A DNA stretch of 16,357 bases from Clostridiaceae bacterium (GTDB lineage Bacteria > Bacillota > Clostridia > Clostridiales > Clostridiaceae): positions 1-16,357 of the forward strand of contig DOKV01000166.1 of NCBI GenBank assembly GCA_003510765.1. Reading direction: 5' to 3'. Below the pieces are notes generated by a model. The model did no database searches and had not been told where the DNA came from. It saw only the letters and a list, made by a program, of their open reading frames with translations. Shown in pieces: positions 5,013-13,824 of this stretch. Both the position numbers and the translations under genes were made by a program. The first letter of the stretch is position 1, and every line of letters starts with the position of its first letter.

Positions 5013-6230
5013 ATGAAACTGAAAAGCATGACTGTGACAGAACTCACAGCATACATCAAACAAAAACTGGATTATGATGTAATTTTAAGCAACCTCACCG
5101 TCAAAGGGGAGGTTGCAAATTTTACAGCCACTTCTAAGGGACATTTATATTTCTCTTTGATGGACGAACAAGCAGTACTAAAATGTGTGATGTTTGCCTC
5201 AGATACCCATAAGCTGACGGTGATGCCAAAGGATGGCATGACGGTGCTCCTAAAGGGGCGTGTGTCCGTATATACCCAAGGGGGCAGTTATCAGCTCTAT
5301 GTGAAAGAGTTAGAAGAAATCGGTCTAGGACTCATCTATCAAGAATTTGAAAATAACAAAAGAAAGCTCCAAGAACAGGGGCTTTTTCGTGATGAGAGAA
5401 AAAAACCATTGCCAGAGTATCCTAAAAAAGTAGCCGTGATCACTTCGCCCACAGGTGCAGCCGTCCATGACATCATCAAGGTGACAAAACATCGAAATCC
5501 TACGGTGGAGCTTCTTGTGTATCCAACCTTGGTACAAGGTCAAGAAGCTAGGAGTTCCATACGGCAAGCTCTTCTAGAGGTGACAAAAAGAAAAGATATC
5601 GATGCAATCATTTTGGCCAGAGGGGGAGGATCCTTTGAGGACCTTTCGGTGTTTAATGATTTGGATTTGGCCTATGCCATTTCGGATTGCCCCATTCCTG
5701 TGGTCACGGGGATTGGCCATGATGTGGACTACACCATTGCAGATTTTGTGGCTGATCAAAGAGCGGCCACACCCTCTCAAGCGGCGGAAGTAGTGATCCC
5801 TTCTTTGCTAGAGCTAAAAAACAATCTTATGCATCAAAAAAGAAGGCTTCAAAATCACCTGGCTGTAAGAGTGCTTATGGAAAAAAATAGGCTAGAAGAG
5901 CTGGGGCTTCGGTTAAAACGCAATCACCCAGAGGCTATGATTGTCCATGGTATTTTAGAGGTGGAACAGAAAAGAAATCGTTTAAATGGTATAATGAGCC
6001 AAAGGCTTCTCACAGAGCGGCATCGATTAGAAGGGGCCTATAGCCTTTTGAAAGCGCACAATCCGCTAAACATCTTAGACAAAGGATATGCCCTTGTCTT
6101 TGATGACCAAAAACGGCTTGTGAAAGAGATCAAAACCCTAAAGAAGCAACGGGTCCTTCATATCCGATTAAGAGATGGAGAGGCAGTATTGGAGGTAAAC
6201 GTAGATGGCGAAAAAAGTAAAAACCTATAA
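5013..6230 (+). CDS. xseA: Exodeoxyribonuclease VII large subunit
   Basis: XseA forms exonuclease VII with several XseB subunits and degrades single-stranded DNA from both ends. The 405 residues show the N-terminal OB-fold (about 6-100, with VKGEVANFTATSKGHLYFSL), the catalytic core with VAVITSPTGAAVHDI, ARGGGSFEDL, FNDLDLAYAI, TGIGHDVDYTIADFVAD and RAATPSQAAE, then a coiled-coil region rich in Leu/Arg/Lys and a short C-terminal beta part (DKGYALVFDDQKRLV). The ATG at 5013 follows GGAGGGG (5002-5008). The end overlaps xseB by 26 bp, which supports coupled synthesis of the two subunits. Confidence 0.96.
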   Translation: MKLKSMTVTELTAYIKQKLDYDVILSNLTVKGEVANFTATSKGHLYFSLMDEQAVLKCVMFASDTHKLTVMPKDGMTVLLKGRVSVYTQGGSYQLYVKELEEIGLGLIYQEFENNKRKLQEQGLFRDERKKPLPEYPKKVAVITSPTGAAVHDIIKVTKHRNPTVELLVYPTLVQGQEARSSIRQALLEVTKRKDIDAIILARGGGSFEDLSVFNDLDLAYAISDCPIPVVTGIGHDVDYTIADFVADQRAATPSQAAEVVIPSLLELKNNLMHQKRRLQNHLAVRVLMEKNRLEELGLRLKRNHPEAMIVHGILEVEQKRNRLNGIMSQRLLTERHRLEGAYSLLKAHNPLNILDKGYALVFDDQKRLVKEIKTLKKQRVLHIRLRDGEAVLEVNVDGEKSKNL

Positions 6231-6411
6231 AGAGCTCACAGAGGATCTGGAGATCGTGTTGGAAGCACTTGAAAGTGGAACTCTCTCCGTGGAAGAGGCC
6301 ATGAAGAAGTATGAAGAGGGGGTTCTTTTGACCAAAGACCTTCTAAAGATCCTTCATAAAGCAGAAGAAAAAGTGAAGCTCATGGAAAATGGTGAGGAAA
6401 CGGAGTTTTAG
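6205..6411 (+). CDS. xseB: Exodeoxyribonuclease VII small subunit
   Basis: This 68-residue protein is the XseB partner of the large subunit encoded just upstream. It shows the family pattern YKELTEDLEIVLEALESGTLSVEEAMKKYEEGVLLTKDLLKIL, two helices forming a hairpin, then a short acidic tail. Its ribosome site GGAGGT (6191-6196) and ATG lie inside the end of xseA, with a 26-bp overlap, so it is likely translated by coupled ribosomes. Its stop codon TAG (6409-6411) touches the ATG of the next gene. Confidence 0.95.
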   Translation: MAKKVKTYKELTEDLEIVLEALESGTLSVEEAMKKYEEGVLLTKDLLKILHKAEEKVKLMENGEETEF

Positions 6412-7272
6412 ATGTTGTTAGAATATAAAAAAATCATTGATGAAGAAATTGTGAATTATTTTAATGGGCTCCCTAATAATGGCTTACATGAGGCCATGGC
6501 CTATAGTATGACCTTAGGTGGAAAGCGGTTGAGACCAGCCCTGGTCTTATTGACAGCGAAAATCTTCGGGGGACAAGTGGAGGAACTGATGCCCATGGCT
6601 TTGGCCATGGAAATGATTCACACCTACTCCTTGATTCATGACGATCTCCCCTCCATGGACAATGATGATTTTAGACGGGGAAAGCCCACGAATCACAAGG
6701 TCTTTGGAGAGGCCAATGCCATTCTCGCTGGAGATGCACTGCTGAATGAAGCCTTTTCTATATTGCTTCGAACCTATGCAGTGAAAGGAATCTTGGGTGC
6801 CAAAGCGTCCTTACTCATATCTGAATGCGCGGGAAGAGAAGGGATGATTGGAGGCCAGATCATGGACCTTCGTCATGAAAAAGTAGAAGCCACTTATGAG
6901 CAGCTAAAAGTCTGCCATCATAAAAAAACTGGAGCCCTCATTGCGGCATCTTTGGCTGCACCAGCACAATACTTGGGTGCAACCACAGAAGAGGTGCAGA
7001 AGCTTTATGCTTTTGGTCTTCATCTGGGCCTTGCCTTCCAAATTCAAGATGACATTTTGGATGTGACGTCCACAAGAGAAGTGCTGGGAAAAACCATAGG
7101 TAAAGACCAAGAAGCTGGAAAGACCACCTATGTGGGACTTTTTGGCATCGACAAAAGCAAGGAGATGGCAGAAGAAATCACCAATGAGTGTATCAAGGTT
7201 TTAGAAGAACTCCCAAGAGATACTGAGGAACTAAAAGAACTCACAAGAAGTCTTCTCAGGAGAACCTACTAG
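6412..7272 (+). CDS. ispA: Polyprenyl (farnesyl/geranyl) diphosphate synthase
   Basis: The product condenses isopentenyl diphosphate with allylic diphosphates to make C15 (or C20) chains for undecaprenyl phosphate and quinone synthesis. In 286 residues it carries GGKRLRPAL, the first aspartate-rich motif DDLPSMDNDDFRRGKPTNH, GGQIMDL, the Lys/Thr of HKKTGALI, and the second motif FQIQDDILDV followed by GKTIGKDQEAGKTTY. The two residues inserted in the first Asp motif are typical of bacterial FPP synthases; exact chain length cannot be read from sequence. The start ATG immediately follows the xseB stop, with CGGAG (6401-6405) as ribosome site. The next gene, dxs, supplies precursor for the same pathway. 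Confidence 0.93.
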   Translation: MLLEYKKIIDEEIVNYFNGLPNNGLHEAMAYSMTLGGKRLRPALVLLTAKIFGGQVEELMPMALAMEMIHTYSLIHDDLPSMDNDDFRRGKPTNHKVFGEANAILAGDALLNEAFSILLRTYAVKGILGAKASLLISECAGREGMIGGQIMDLRHEKVEATYEQLKVCHHKKTGALIAASLAAPAQYLGATTEEVQKLYAFGLHLGLAFQIQDDILDVTSTREVLGKTIGKDQEAGKTTYVGLFGIDKSKEMAEEITNECIKVLEELPRDTEELKELTRSLLRRTY

Positions 7273-7283
7273 GAGGGAAGAAA

Positions 7284-9152
7284 ATGGGTATGTTGGATGA
7301 ACGGCTACAAAAGCCTGGCGATATCAAAAAGATGACCATAGAGGAGCTGAAGGATCTTTCTCACGAAATTAGAACGTTTCTTGTGGAATCCGTCTCTAAA
7401 ACAGGCGGTCACTTAGCGCCCAATTTAGGGGTGGTAGAACTGACCATTAGCCTCTTTAATGTCTTTGACCTGGAAAAAGACAAAATCATTTATGATGTGG
7501 GCCATCAATGCTACGTGCATAAAATTTTAACGGGTCGAAAAGCTGGCTTTGATCGTTTGCGACAATATGGCGGATTAAGTGGATTCCCCAAAAGAGATGA
7601 AAGTCCCTATGACGTCTTTGACACAGGGCACTCTTCTACCTCCATCAGTGCAGCCCTAGGCATGGCCAGAGCAAGAGACTTGAAAAATGAAACCCATGAA
7701 GTCATTGCGGTCATTGGAGATGGTGCCTTGACAGGTGGCATGGCCTTGGAGGCGCTAAATGATGTGGGAGATCAAAAAACAGATCTCATCGTGGTGCTCA
7801 ATGATAATGAAATGAGCATCTCCAAGAATGTGGGCGGGATCAGTACTTATTTAAGTCAACTAAGAGCCTTCCCCAATTATGAGCGTGCCAAAAAAGAAGT
7901 GCAAGATCTGGTGGACCGGATTCCCTTGGGTAAAAGCATCAATCGATCCATGGATAAAGTCAAAGAGGGCATCAAATCTATGTTGTTACCAGACATGCTC
8001 TTTGAGAACATGGGCCTTACTTATTTGGGGCCAGTGGATGGCCACAACATCAAAGAAATCTCTAAAATTTTAACCATTGCAAAGGAGATCAAAGGACCTA
8101 AGTTGGTCCACGTGCTGACCAAAAAGGGCAAGGGATATCAAAGTAGCGAAGAGAGACCGGATAAATTCCATGGGACGCCACCCTTTGATATGGCCAGCGG
8201 TCAACCGGATGGGAAAAGCATGCTAAATTATGCCAAGGTCTTTGGTGCCACCATGGTGGAAATGGCTCGAAGTAACGACAACATTGTTGCTGTGGTGGCG
8301 GCAATGCCTGATGGTACTGGGCTTAGCACCTTTAAAGACCTCTATCCTAAGAGGCTCTTTGACGTGGGCATTGCAGAGCAGCACGCGGTGACCTTAGCCG
8401 CAGGGTTGGCTGTGGGTGGAATGAAACCCTATGTGGCTTTGTATTCTACTTTTCTTCAGCGAGCCTACGATCAATTGATTCATGATGTGTGTATACAGAA
8501 CTTACCCGTGACCTTCTGTATCGATCGGGCGGGGCTTGTGGGCGATGATGGAGAGACCCATCAAGGAATTCTTGATTTGTCCTTTTTAACTCCGGTGCCA
8601 AACATGACCATCATGGCGCCCAAGTCTTTGGAAGAGCTTCGTTACATGCTCTACTATTCCGAAACCTTTGAGGGTCCCTTGGCCATTCGCTATCCCCGGG
8701 GTGGGGATGACATAAAGGGTTCTTTGCCACCTTTAAAAACTTTTACCCCTGGAAAATTCCAAGTGCTCAAGGAAGGGGATGACGGCTATCTCTACGCCAC
8801 TGGAAAGATGGTATCAAGAGCCATGACTTTATCGGAAAGACTTCTAAAAAAGGGTCTTCGTTATGGTGTGGTAAACGGGGTGTTTGTGAAGCCTGTGGAT
8901 AAGGACTTGGTGACGACCCACTTGTCAGAAGGAAAGAAAATCATCACCTTAGAAGACAATATGCTTCATGGAGGCTTTGGGAGCATGATCATGGCAGCAG
9001 CCATGGGCCATACACATGCAGGAGCCATCAAGTGCTTTGGGTTCCAAGATACTTTTGTGCCTCAGGGCAGCGTGGAGAAGCTCTATGAAGTCCATGGTTT
9101 GGGCTATGAGACTTTGGAGAAGGAAATTATGGCATTTACAGGAGAGAAATAG
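7284..9152 (+). CDS. dxs: 1-deoxy-D-xylulose-5-phosphate synthase
   Basis: Dxs makes DXP from pyruvate and glyceraldehyde 3-phosphate using thiamine diphosphate; it is the first enzyme of the MEP isoprenoid pathway and also feeds thiamine and pyridoxal synthesis. The 622-residue length is usual. Motifs in order: GGHLAPNLGVVEL, YDVGHQCYVHKILTGR, DTGHSSTSISAALGMA, the TPP motif IGDGALTGGMALEALND, LNDNEMSIS, GPVDGHN, KFHGTPPF, MPDGTGL, the catalytic Glu in FDVGIAEQHAV, RAGLVGDDGETHQG, and YPRGG. The ATG at 7284 is 7 nt from AGGAGG, which overlaps the ispA stop; a second ATG at 7290 is less well spaced. It therefore sits beside ispA of the same pathway. Confidence 0.97.
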   Translation: MGMLDERLQKPGDIKKMTIEELKDLSHEIRTFLVESVSKTGGHLAPNLGVVELTISLFNVFDLEKDKIIYDVGHQCYVHKILTGRKAGFDRLRQYGGLSGFPKRDESPYDVFDTGHSSTSISAALGMARARDLKNETHEVIAVIGDGALTGGMALEALNDVGDQKTDLIVVLNDNEMSISKNVGGISTYLSQLRAFPNYERAKKEVQDLVDRIPLGKSINRSMDKVKEGIKSMLLPDMLFENMGLTYLGPVDGHNIKEISKILTIAKEIKGPKLVHVLTKKGKGYQSSEERPDKFHGTPPFDMASGQPDGKSMLNYAKVFGATMVEMARSNDNIVAVVAAMPDGTGLSTFKDLYPKRLFDVGIAEQHAVTLAAGLAVGGMKPYVALYSTFLQRAYDQLIHDVCIQNLPVTFCIDRAGLVGDDGETHQGILDLSFLTPVPNMTIMAPKSLEELRYMLYYSETFEGPLAIRYPRGGDDIKGSLPPLKTFTPGKFQVLKEGDDGYLYATGKMVSRAMTLSERLLKKGLRYGVVNGVFVKPVDKDLVTTHLSEGKKIITLEDNMLHGGFGSMIMAAAMGHTHAGAIKCFGFQDTFVPQGSVEKLYEVHGLGYETLEKEIMAFTGEK

Positions 9153-9956
9153 ATGAACGAAAAAGAAAGACTGGATGTACGTTTGGTGGAGCTGGGTTTT
9201 TTCGATACCCGAGAGAAAGCTAGGGCTCAAATCATGGCAGGGAAAATCTATGTGGATGATCAGAAGTCCGATAAGCCAGGTACCAAGGTAAAAAAAGATG
9301 CACACATTGAAGATCGCGGTGAAAAAATGCCCTTTGTATCCAGAGGGGGCTATAAGCTGGATAAAGCGGTGAAGGAATTTCACATTGATCTTCAAGGGAA
9401 AAGCTGCATGGATATCGGGGCCTCCACGGGTGGGTTTACCGATGTCATGCTCCAAAATGGAGCAAAGAAGGTGTATGCCATTGACGTGGGCTATGGACAA
9501 TTTGCTTGGAAGCTTCGGCAAGATCCAAGGGTGGTATGTTTAGAACGCCTGAATTTTCGGTATGCGACGAAAGAGGAGATTCCTTTACTATGTGACTTTT
9601 CAGCCACGGATGTATCCTTTATTTCCATCACCAAAATCATTCCCAAAGCCATGGAGCTTATGACAGAGGAAGGGGAAATGGTGGCACTCATCAAGCCACA
9701 GTTTGAAGCAGGAAGAGACAAGGTAGAGAAAAAAGGTGTGGTGAAGAAAAAGAGCACCCACATTGAAGTCCTTGAAGAGATCATGAAGTTCATTCTTGCC
9801 CAAAATCTCTATATTTATGGGGTAGACTACTCCCCCATCCGAGGTCCTGAAGGAAATATAGAGTTTTTGGTGTATTTTGGCAAAAAGCAAAAGGGCATCG
9901 AAGAAGATTGGCTCGGCAGGGTGACAGCATTGGTAGACCAAGCCCATGAACTATAA
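9153..9956 (+). CDS. tlyA: TlyA family rRNA (cytidine-2'-O)-methyltransferase
   Basis: The N-terminal S4 RNA-binding domain (about 4-65: ERLDVRLVELGFFDTREKAR, GKIYVDD) is followed by an FtsJ-type Rossmann methyltransferase. Seen are SRGGYKLDKAVKEF with the catalytic Lys, the SAM-binding MDIGASTGGFTDVML, DVGYGQFAWKLR, DVSFISITKIIP, and LIKPQFEAGRDKVEKKGVVK. Family members methylate 16S and/or 23S rRNA cytidines and are often called haemolysin A for historical reasons; this is not evidence of a toxin. At 267 residues the length is normal. The ATG touches the dxs stop, with AGGAG at 9140-9144 inside the dxs end. Bacillus yqxC holds the same place, before argR. Confidence 0.93.
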   Translation: MNEKERLDVRLVELGFFDTREKARAQIMAGKIYVDDQKSDKPGTKVKKDAHIEDRGEKMPFVSRGGYKLDKAVKEFHIDLQGKSCMDIGASTGGFTDVMLQNGAKKVYAIDVGYGQFAWKLRQDPRVVCLERLNFRYATKEEIPLLCDFSATDVSFISITKIIPKAMELMTEEGEMVALIKPQFEAGRDKVEKKGVVKKKSTHIEVLEEIMKFILAQNLYIYGVDYSPIRGPEGNIEFLVYFGKKQKGIEEDWLGRVTALVDQAHEL

Positions 9957-9971
9957 ATTGGGGAGGACCTT

Positions 9972-10814
9972 ATGGAGAGAATTGGGATATACAGCAATCC
10001 AGAAAAAGATCCACAAAAGGAATATCTAAAAGAAACCCATAGGATTTTAGAAAAGACCTTACCAGAGGCAAAAGTCTATGAAGTCATGGATGGCGCCATG
10101 AAAGAAGATTTAGATCTTCTTTTGGTCTTGGGGGGAGATGGCACCTTTTTGTCGGCGGCAAGACTTGCTTATGGGACATCGGTACCACTTCTAGGGGTAA
10201 ACATTGGGAATGTGGGCTTTTTAACGGGTACGGACCTTCACGATTTAGAGACAAGCCTGAAAAAGGTGGTGGAGGGAGGGTATACGCTAGAAGATCGGAT
10301 GATGCTACAGACCATCCTCCAGGAGGATAATAAAGAGCAAATTTTTTATGCGTTAAATGATGTGGTCATCCACAAGGGGGCCTTAGGAAACATCATCCAT
10401 TTTGAGCTTTATGTGGATGAGCACTTCTCCAATAGCTATCGAGGAGATGGGATCATCTTAACGACCCCCACAGGGTCCACAGCCTACAACCTTTCCGCAG
10501 GGGGGGCCATCATGTATCCTACGGTGGAAGCCATAGGGATCACCGCCATCTGTCCACACAGTTTTGGGATTCGGAACTTGATTGTATCCACCACCCAAGA
10601 AATCAAAATTCAAGCAGGTAAAAGCAATGAGGAATACTTCTTGTCCATGGATGGGCAAGTGCATGAGCGCATCACGGGGGATGCCACCATGGTCATCAAA
10701 AAAGCACCCCATGGATGTAAAATCCTCAGACTGGATGATTATGACTATTTTCATGTTCTACGACAAAAACTCATCTATAAGGCAATGAATATCCAAGGGG
10801 GGAACCAAGATTGA
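9972..10814 (+). CDS. nadK: NAD kinase
   Basis: NadK phosphorylates NAD to NADP. The 280-residue protein has the LVLGGDGTFL motif (about 52-61), VNIGNVGFLTG, DDVV-type segment YALNDVVIHKG, the NAD-binding YRGDGIILTTPTGSTAYNLSAGG, and SMDGQ near the end. The ATG at 9972 follows GGGGAGG with 6-nt spacing, 15 bp after tlyA. Its TGA (10812-10814) overlaps the TTG start of argR. It makes the NADP used by biosynthesis, including FolD upstream in the same run. Confidence 0.96.
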   Translation: MERIGIYSNPEKDPQKEYLKETHRILEKTLPEAKVYEVMDGAMKEDLDLLLVLGGDGTFLSAARLAYGTSVPLLGVNIGNVGFLTGTDLHDLETSLKKVVEGGYTLEDRMMLQTILQEDNKEQIFYALNDVVIHKGALGNIIHFELYVDEHFSNSYRGDGIILTTPTGSTAYNLSAGGAIMYPTVEAIGITAICPHSFGIRNLIVSTTQEIKIQAGKSNEEYFLSMDGQVHERITGDATMVIKKAPHGCKILRLDDYDYFHVLRQKLIYKAMNIQGGNQD

Positions 10815-11263
10815 AAATTGACAGACGCAGCAAAATTCTAGAAATCATTTCCAGAAAGGAAATTGAAACCCAAGAAGAGTTGGCCAAAGAGCTTCGGGAG
10901 GATGGATTTCATGTGACCCAAGCCACGGTATCAAGAGACATCAAAAATCTACAACTGATCAAAGTCCTCAGTACCACTGGAAGATATAAATATGTGGCCA
11001 ACAAAGAAGAAAGTAAAGATGCCATTGCCAAGCTTGTGACATTGTTGTCCCACACCATTGTGTCCGTGGAAAACATAGAGAAAATTGTTGTGGTGAGAAC
11101 CATCACCGCCGCTGCATCCACCGCTGCAGAAGCCATTGATCAATTAGACTTGGCAGAAATTGCAGGGACCATCGCTGGAGACAACACCATCTTTATGTTG
11201 GTGCGGTCCAACGATATGGCTGTAGAAATCGTCAAAAAGATTTCTGAATTGGTAGGGAAATAA
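10811..11263 (+). CDS. argR: Arginine repressor ArgR/AhrC
   Basis: ArgR is a hexameric, arginine-responsive regulator of arginine biosynthesis and catabolism. The 150 residues have the winged-helix domain (1-65) with RSKILEIISRKEIETQEELA and the recognition segment VTQATVSRDIKNL (35-47), then the C-terminal oligomerisation and arginine-binding domain with AIDQLDLAEIAGTIAGDNTIF. The usual GDD that contacts arginine in E. coli reads GDN (123-125) here; I believe this form also occurs in other clostridial ArgRs. The start is TTG at 10811, overlapping the nadK stop by 4 nt, with AAGGGGGGA (10795-10803) upstream. No arginine genes are in the window, so it acts in trans. Confidence 0.95.
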   Translation: MKIDRRSKILEIISRKEIETQEELAKELREDGFHVTQATVSRDIKNLQLIKVLSTTGRYKYVANKEESKDAIAKLVTLLSHTIVSVENIEKIVVVRTITAAASTAAEAIDQLDLAEIAGTIAGDNTIFMLVRSNDMAVEIVKKISELVGK

Positions 11264-11264
11264 G

Positions 11265-12944
11265 ATGTTGATGCAATTGACTGTGGAGAACTTTGCGCTC
11301 ATTGACAAGTTAACTTTAAACTTCCATCAAGGATTTACCATCTTGTCAGGAGAAACAGGAGCGGGTAAATCCATCCTCATTGACTCCATCAATTTTGTGC
11401 TGGGTGAAAAGTTTAGCAAAGAGTTCATTCGTACAGGGGCCAAAGGGACCTTTGTGGAAGCAGTATTTTCTTTGGAGGAGCCGGTGAAAGCACTGCTGGA
11501 AGAACATGATATTGCCTATGAAGACTCTGTGATCCTATCTAGAGAAACCTTTGTGCAAGGACGAAATTTGGCGAAAATCAATGGGAAGACGGTCCTTGTG
11601 AGCGTGCTTAAAGAAATTGGTAAAGAGCTTTTAGACATTCATGGTCAACACAACAACCAAAACCTGTTGGATGTGACCATGCATAGAACTTATTTAGATG
11701 GATTCATTGATCTTTTTGAAACCAAAGCTTATGAGGAGTATCTTGAAGAATTTGAACGTTTTCAGCATCTTAAAGAGAAGCTTTCTCGTCTCTTGGGCAG
11801 TAAAGACCGAGATAAGCTCATGGATTACTTAAAATTTCAGATGGAAGATATTGAAAAGGGTAAACTTTCTGAGGAAGAAGAGAAAGAGCTTACAGAGAAG
11901 TTTTCCATGCTGAGCCATGCAGAAAAGATTTCCACGGGGCTTTTGAAAGCCTATGACCATTTAGAGGGAGAAGGAGGCATCCTAGATGCTGTAACAGGTT
12001 CTATTCAAGGGCTAAAATCCATCCAAAAGCACTTTGAAAAGATTGAACCTACCTTGGATAACCTGGAGAATGCCTATTATCTCCTTCAAGATACCATTCG
12101 AGAAATAACAGATTTTAAAGAAACGGTGTATTACGATCAAGAAGAATTAAACACCATCAATGAACGACTCTTTTTGTATGGTACTTATAAAAAGAAGTAT
12201 GGAGAGACCACGTCTTTGGTGCTACAGTATTACACGAAAATCAAAAAAGACTATGAAGAGCTAAAAAACGCCGAAGAAGCCATCCTAGAAACCCAAAATG
12301 CTTTGGTAAAGACAGAAGTGCGTTTGAGAAAACTTGGGCAGGTGCTTCATGAGCTTCGGGCAGAAGGTGGAAAAAAGCTCAGTGCAAAAATCAATGGAGA
12401 GCTAAAATTCATTGGGTTAGAGAAAGCGGCTTTTCAAGTGGCTGTGAAAGAAATCCAAAGTATTCATGAAACGGGAACGGATGAAGTGAGCTTCCTTATA
12501 TCCACCAATACTGGAGAACCCATGAAACCGCTGGAAAAAATCGTTTCAGGGGGAGAGCTTTCAAGAATCATGTTGGCCATGAAAGTGGCCTTCATCGATA
12601 AAGATCGAACGCCAAAAGTGATTTTTGATGAAATTGATACGGGCATCAGTGGACGAATCGCAGAAGCGGTGGGGGAGAAGATGTACTCTTTATCCAGCGT
12701 CTTTCAAGTGTTTTGCGTGACGCATCTGCCACAGATTGCCGCTTTTTCTGATCATCATTTGGTGGTGAGTAAAAGAGAAGAACAAAAGAGAACTTTTACC
12801 ATGGTGGAAAAGGTAGACCTCCATGGTAAAACAGAGGAATTGGCGAAGATGATTGGTGGCTCCACCATCTCTGAGCCTCAAATTAAGAATGCTCAAGATA
12901 CATTAAAGAAGACAGAAACGTTGAAAAGAAAGTATGTGCTTTGA
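11265..12944 (+). CDS. recN: DNA repair protein RecN
   Basis: RecN is an SMC-like ATPase that acts early in double-strand break repair. The 559-residue product has the Walker A motif GETGAGKSILIDSINFVLG (30-48), a long helical coiled-coil middle (about 150-370), then the ABC signature SGGELSRIMLAMK, Walker B VIFDEIDTGISG, and the His-containing CVTHLPQIAAFSD. The start ATG at 11265 is 1 bp after the argR stop and 7 nt from TAGGG; an ATG at 11271 is possible, but is spaced too far from it. In Bacillus and most clostridia recN is followed by spoIVB; here spo0A follows after 76 bp. Confidence 0.96.
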   Translation: MLMQLTVENFALIDKLTLNFHQGFTILSGETGAGKSILIDSINFVLGEKFSKEFIRTGAKGTFVEAVFSLEEPVKALLEEHDIAYEDSVILSRETFVQGRNLAKINGKTVLVSVLKEIGKELLDIHGQHNNQNLLDVTMHRTYLDGFIDLFETKAYEEYLEEFERFQHLKEKLSRLLGSKDRDKLMDYLKFQMEDIEKGKLSEEEEKELTEKFSMLSHAEKISTGLLKAYDHLEGEGGILDAVTGSIQGLKSIQKHFEKIEPTLDNLENAYYLLQDTIREITDFKETVYYDQEELNTINERLFLYGTYKKKYGETTSLVLQYYTKIKKDYEELKNAEEAILETQNALVKTEVRLRKLGQVLHELRAEGGKKLSAKINGELKFIGLEKAAFQVAVKEIQSIHETGTDEVSFLISTNTGEPMKPLEKIVSGGELSRIMLAMKVAFIDKDRTPKVIFDEIDTGISGRIAEAVGEKMYSLSSVFQVFCVTHLPQIAAFSDHHLVVSKREEQKRTFTMVEKVDLHGKTEELAKMIGGSTISEPQIKNAQDTLKKTETLKRKYVL

Positions 12945-12968
12945 AAAACCGATATTGTGAAGTATAAT
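12941..12968 (+). promoter_or_regulatory. Candidate promoter for spo0A
   Basis: TTGAAA (12941-12946, over the recN stop) and a consensus TATAAT (12963-12968) are 16 nt apart, ending about 50 bp before the spo0A start. No exact 0A box (TGTCGAA) or clear sigma-H promoter was seen in this short gap. Confidence 0.5.
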
Positions 12969-13020
12969 TTTCTTACATAGAGCAATGTGTTGCAAAGACT
13001 ACAACCAACAGAGGTGAAAT

Positions 13021-13824
13021 ATGAAAAAACAGATTAAAATACTCATTGCAGACGACAACGCTGATATCGGTGTCCTTTTAAACGAGTTCCTGGGTAGTGA
13101 CCCTGAGCTGTATGTGGTCGGTGTGGCCAAAAATGGTTTGGAGACCCTGGACATGGTAAAAGAAAAGAAGCCAGATGTACTTTTACTAGACATCATTATG
13201 CCTGAGCTGGATGGATTGGGTGTACTAGAATCCTTAAAGTCCTTACCTGAGAGACCCATCATCATCGTGTATTCAGCCATTTCTCATGATAAAGTCACCA
13301 ATACAGCCATCACTTTAGGGGCAGATTATTATATGGTCAAGGGTATTGATTTAAAGCAGATCAAAACCAGAATCAAGAGTTATTTCACAGAGTCCCATCA
13401 AGGGATGGAACGGGTTATGGATGGTAAAAAGATTGAACCTGAAGAAAGCCATGAGAAAAGAGATTTGGCCACAGAGCTGTCCTCCATCTTGCAAGAAGCA
13501 GGGATTCTCCCTCATATCAAAGGATATAGCTACTTGAGAGAAGCTGTCATAGAGGTGATAGACAATGTGGAGCTCCTCTCTGCGGTGACCAAAGAGCTGT
13601 ATCCCAACATCGCCAATAAGTTTAATACCACCTCCTCTCGAGTGGAGAGAGCCATTCGCCACTCCATAGAAGTTTCTTGGAATCGTGGTCAGTTGGAGAA
13701 TCTCAACAACATCAGTGGATTCAATGTAAACTTTGATAAGGGGAAACCAACCAATTCGGAATTCATTGCATTAATTAGTGATAAATTTCGATTGGAAAAG
13801 TCCCAAGAAGAAAATGATCGTTAA
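13021..13824 (+). CDS. spo0A: Spo0A response regulator
   Basis: Spo0A is the phosphorelay-controlled regulator that starts sporulation in Firmicutes and also controls stationary-phase and solvent genes. The receiver domain (about 1-120) has acidic Asp11/Asp12, the phosphorylation Asp57 in DVLLLDIIMPELDG, Ser85 at the switch position and Lys107. The usual Lys-Pro is Lys-Gly here. A linker (about 121-148) leads to the intact Spo0A C-terminal DNA-binding domain with SSRVERAIRHSIEVSWNRG (205-223) and KPTNSEFIALISDKFRLE. At 267 residues it is full length. The ATG at 13021 follows AGAGGTG. It is intact although spoIVB, spoIIIAA-AH and spoIIM are missing from their usual sites around it. Confidence 0.96.
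   Translation: MKKQIKILIADDNADIGVLLNEFLGSDPELYVVGVAKNGLETLDMVKEKKPDVLLLDIIMPELDGLGVLESLKSLPERPIIIVYSAISHDKVTNTAITLGADYYMVKGIDLKQIKTRIKSYFTESHQGMERVMDGKKIEPEESHEKRDLATELSSILQEAGILPHIKGYSYLREAVIEVIDNVELLSAVTKELYPNIANKFNTTSSRVERAIRHSIEVSWNRGQLENLNNISGFNVNFDKGKPTNSEFIALISDKFRLEKSQEENDR

Noticed and set aside
8949..9521. 190-residue open frame on the minus strand across the dxs/tlyA junction
   Set aside because: It lies opposite conserved parts of Dxs and the TlyA S4 and SAM-binding segments and has no recognisable domain.
11165..11200. ArgR GDN in place of GDD as a loss of arginine binding
   Set aside because: To my knowledge GDN also occurs in other clostridial ArgR proteins, so it is probably a normal variant; the rest of the domain is intact.
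12951..12964. Possible 0A box (TGTGAAG) before spo0A
   Set aside because: It lacks the C of the consensus TGTCGAA and overlaps the promoter spacer; too weak to call.
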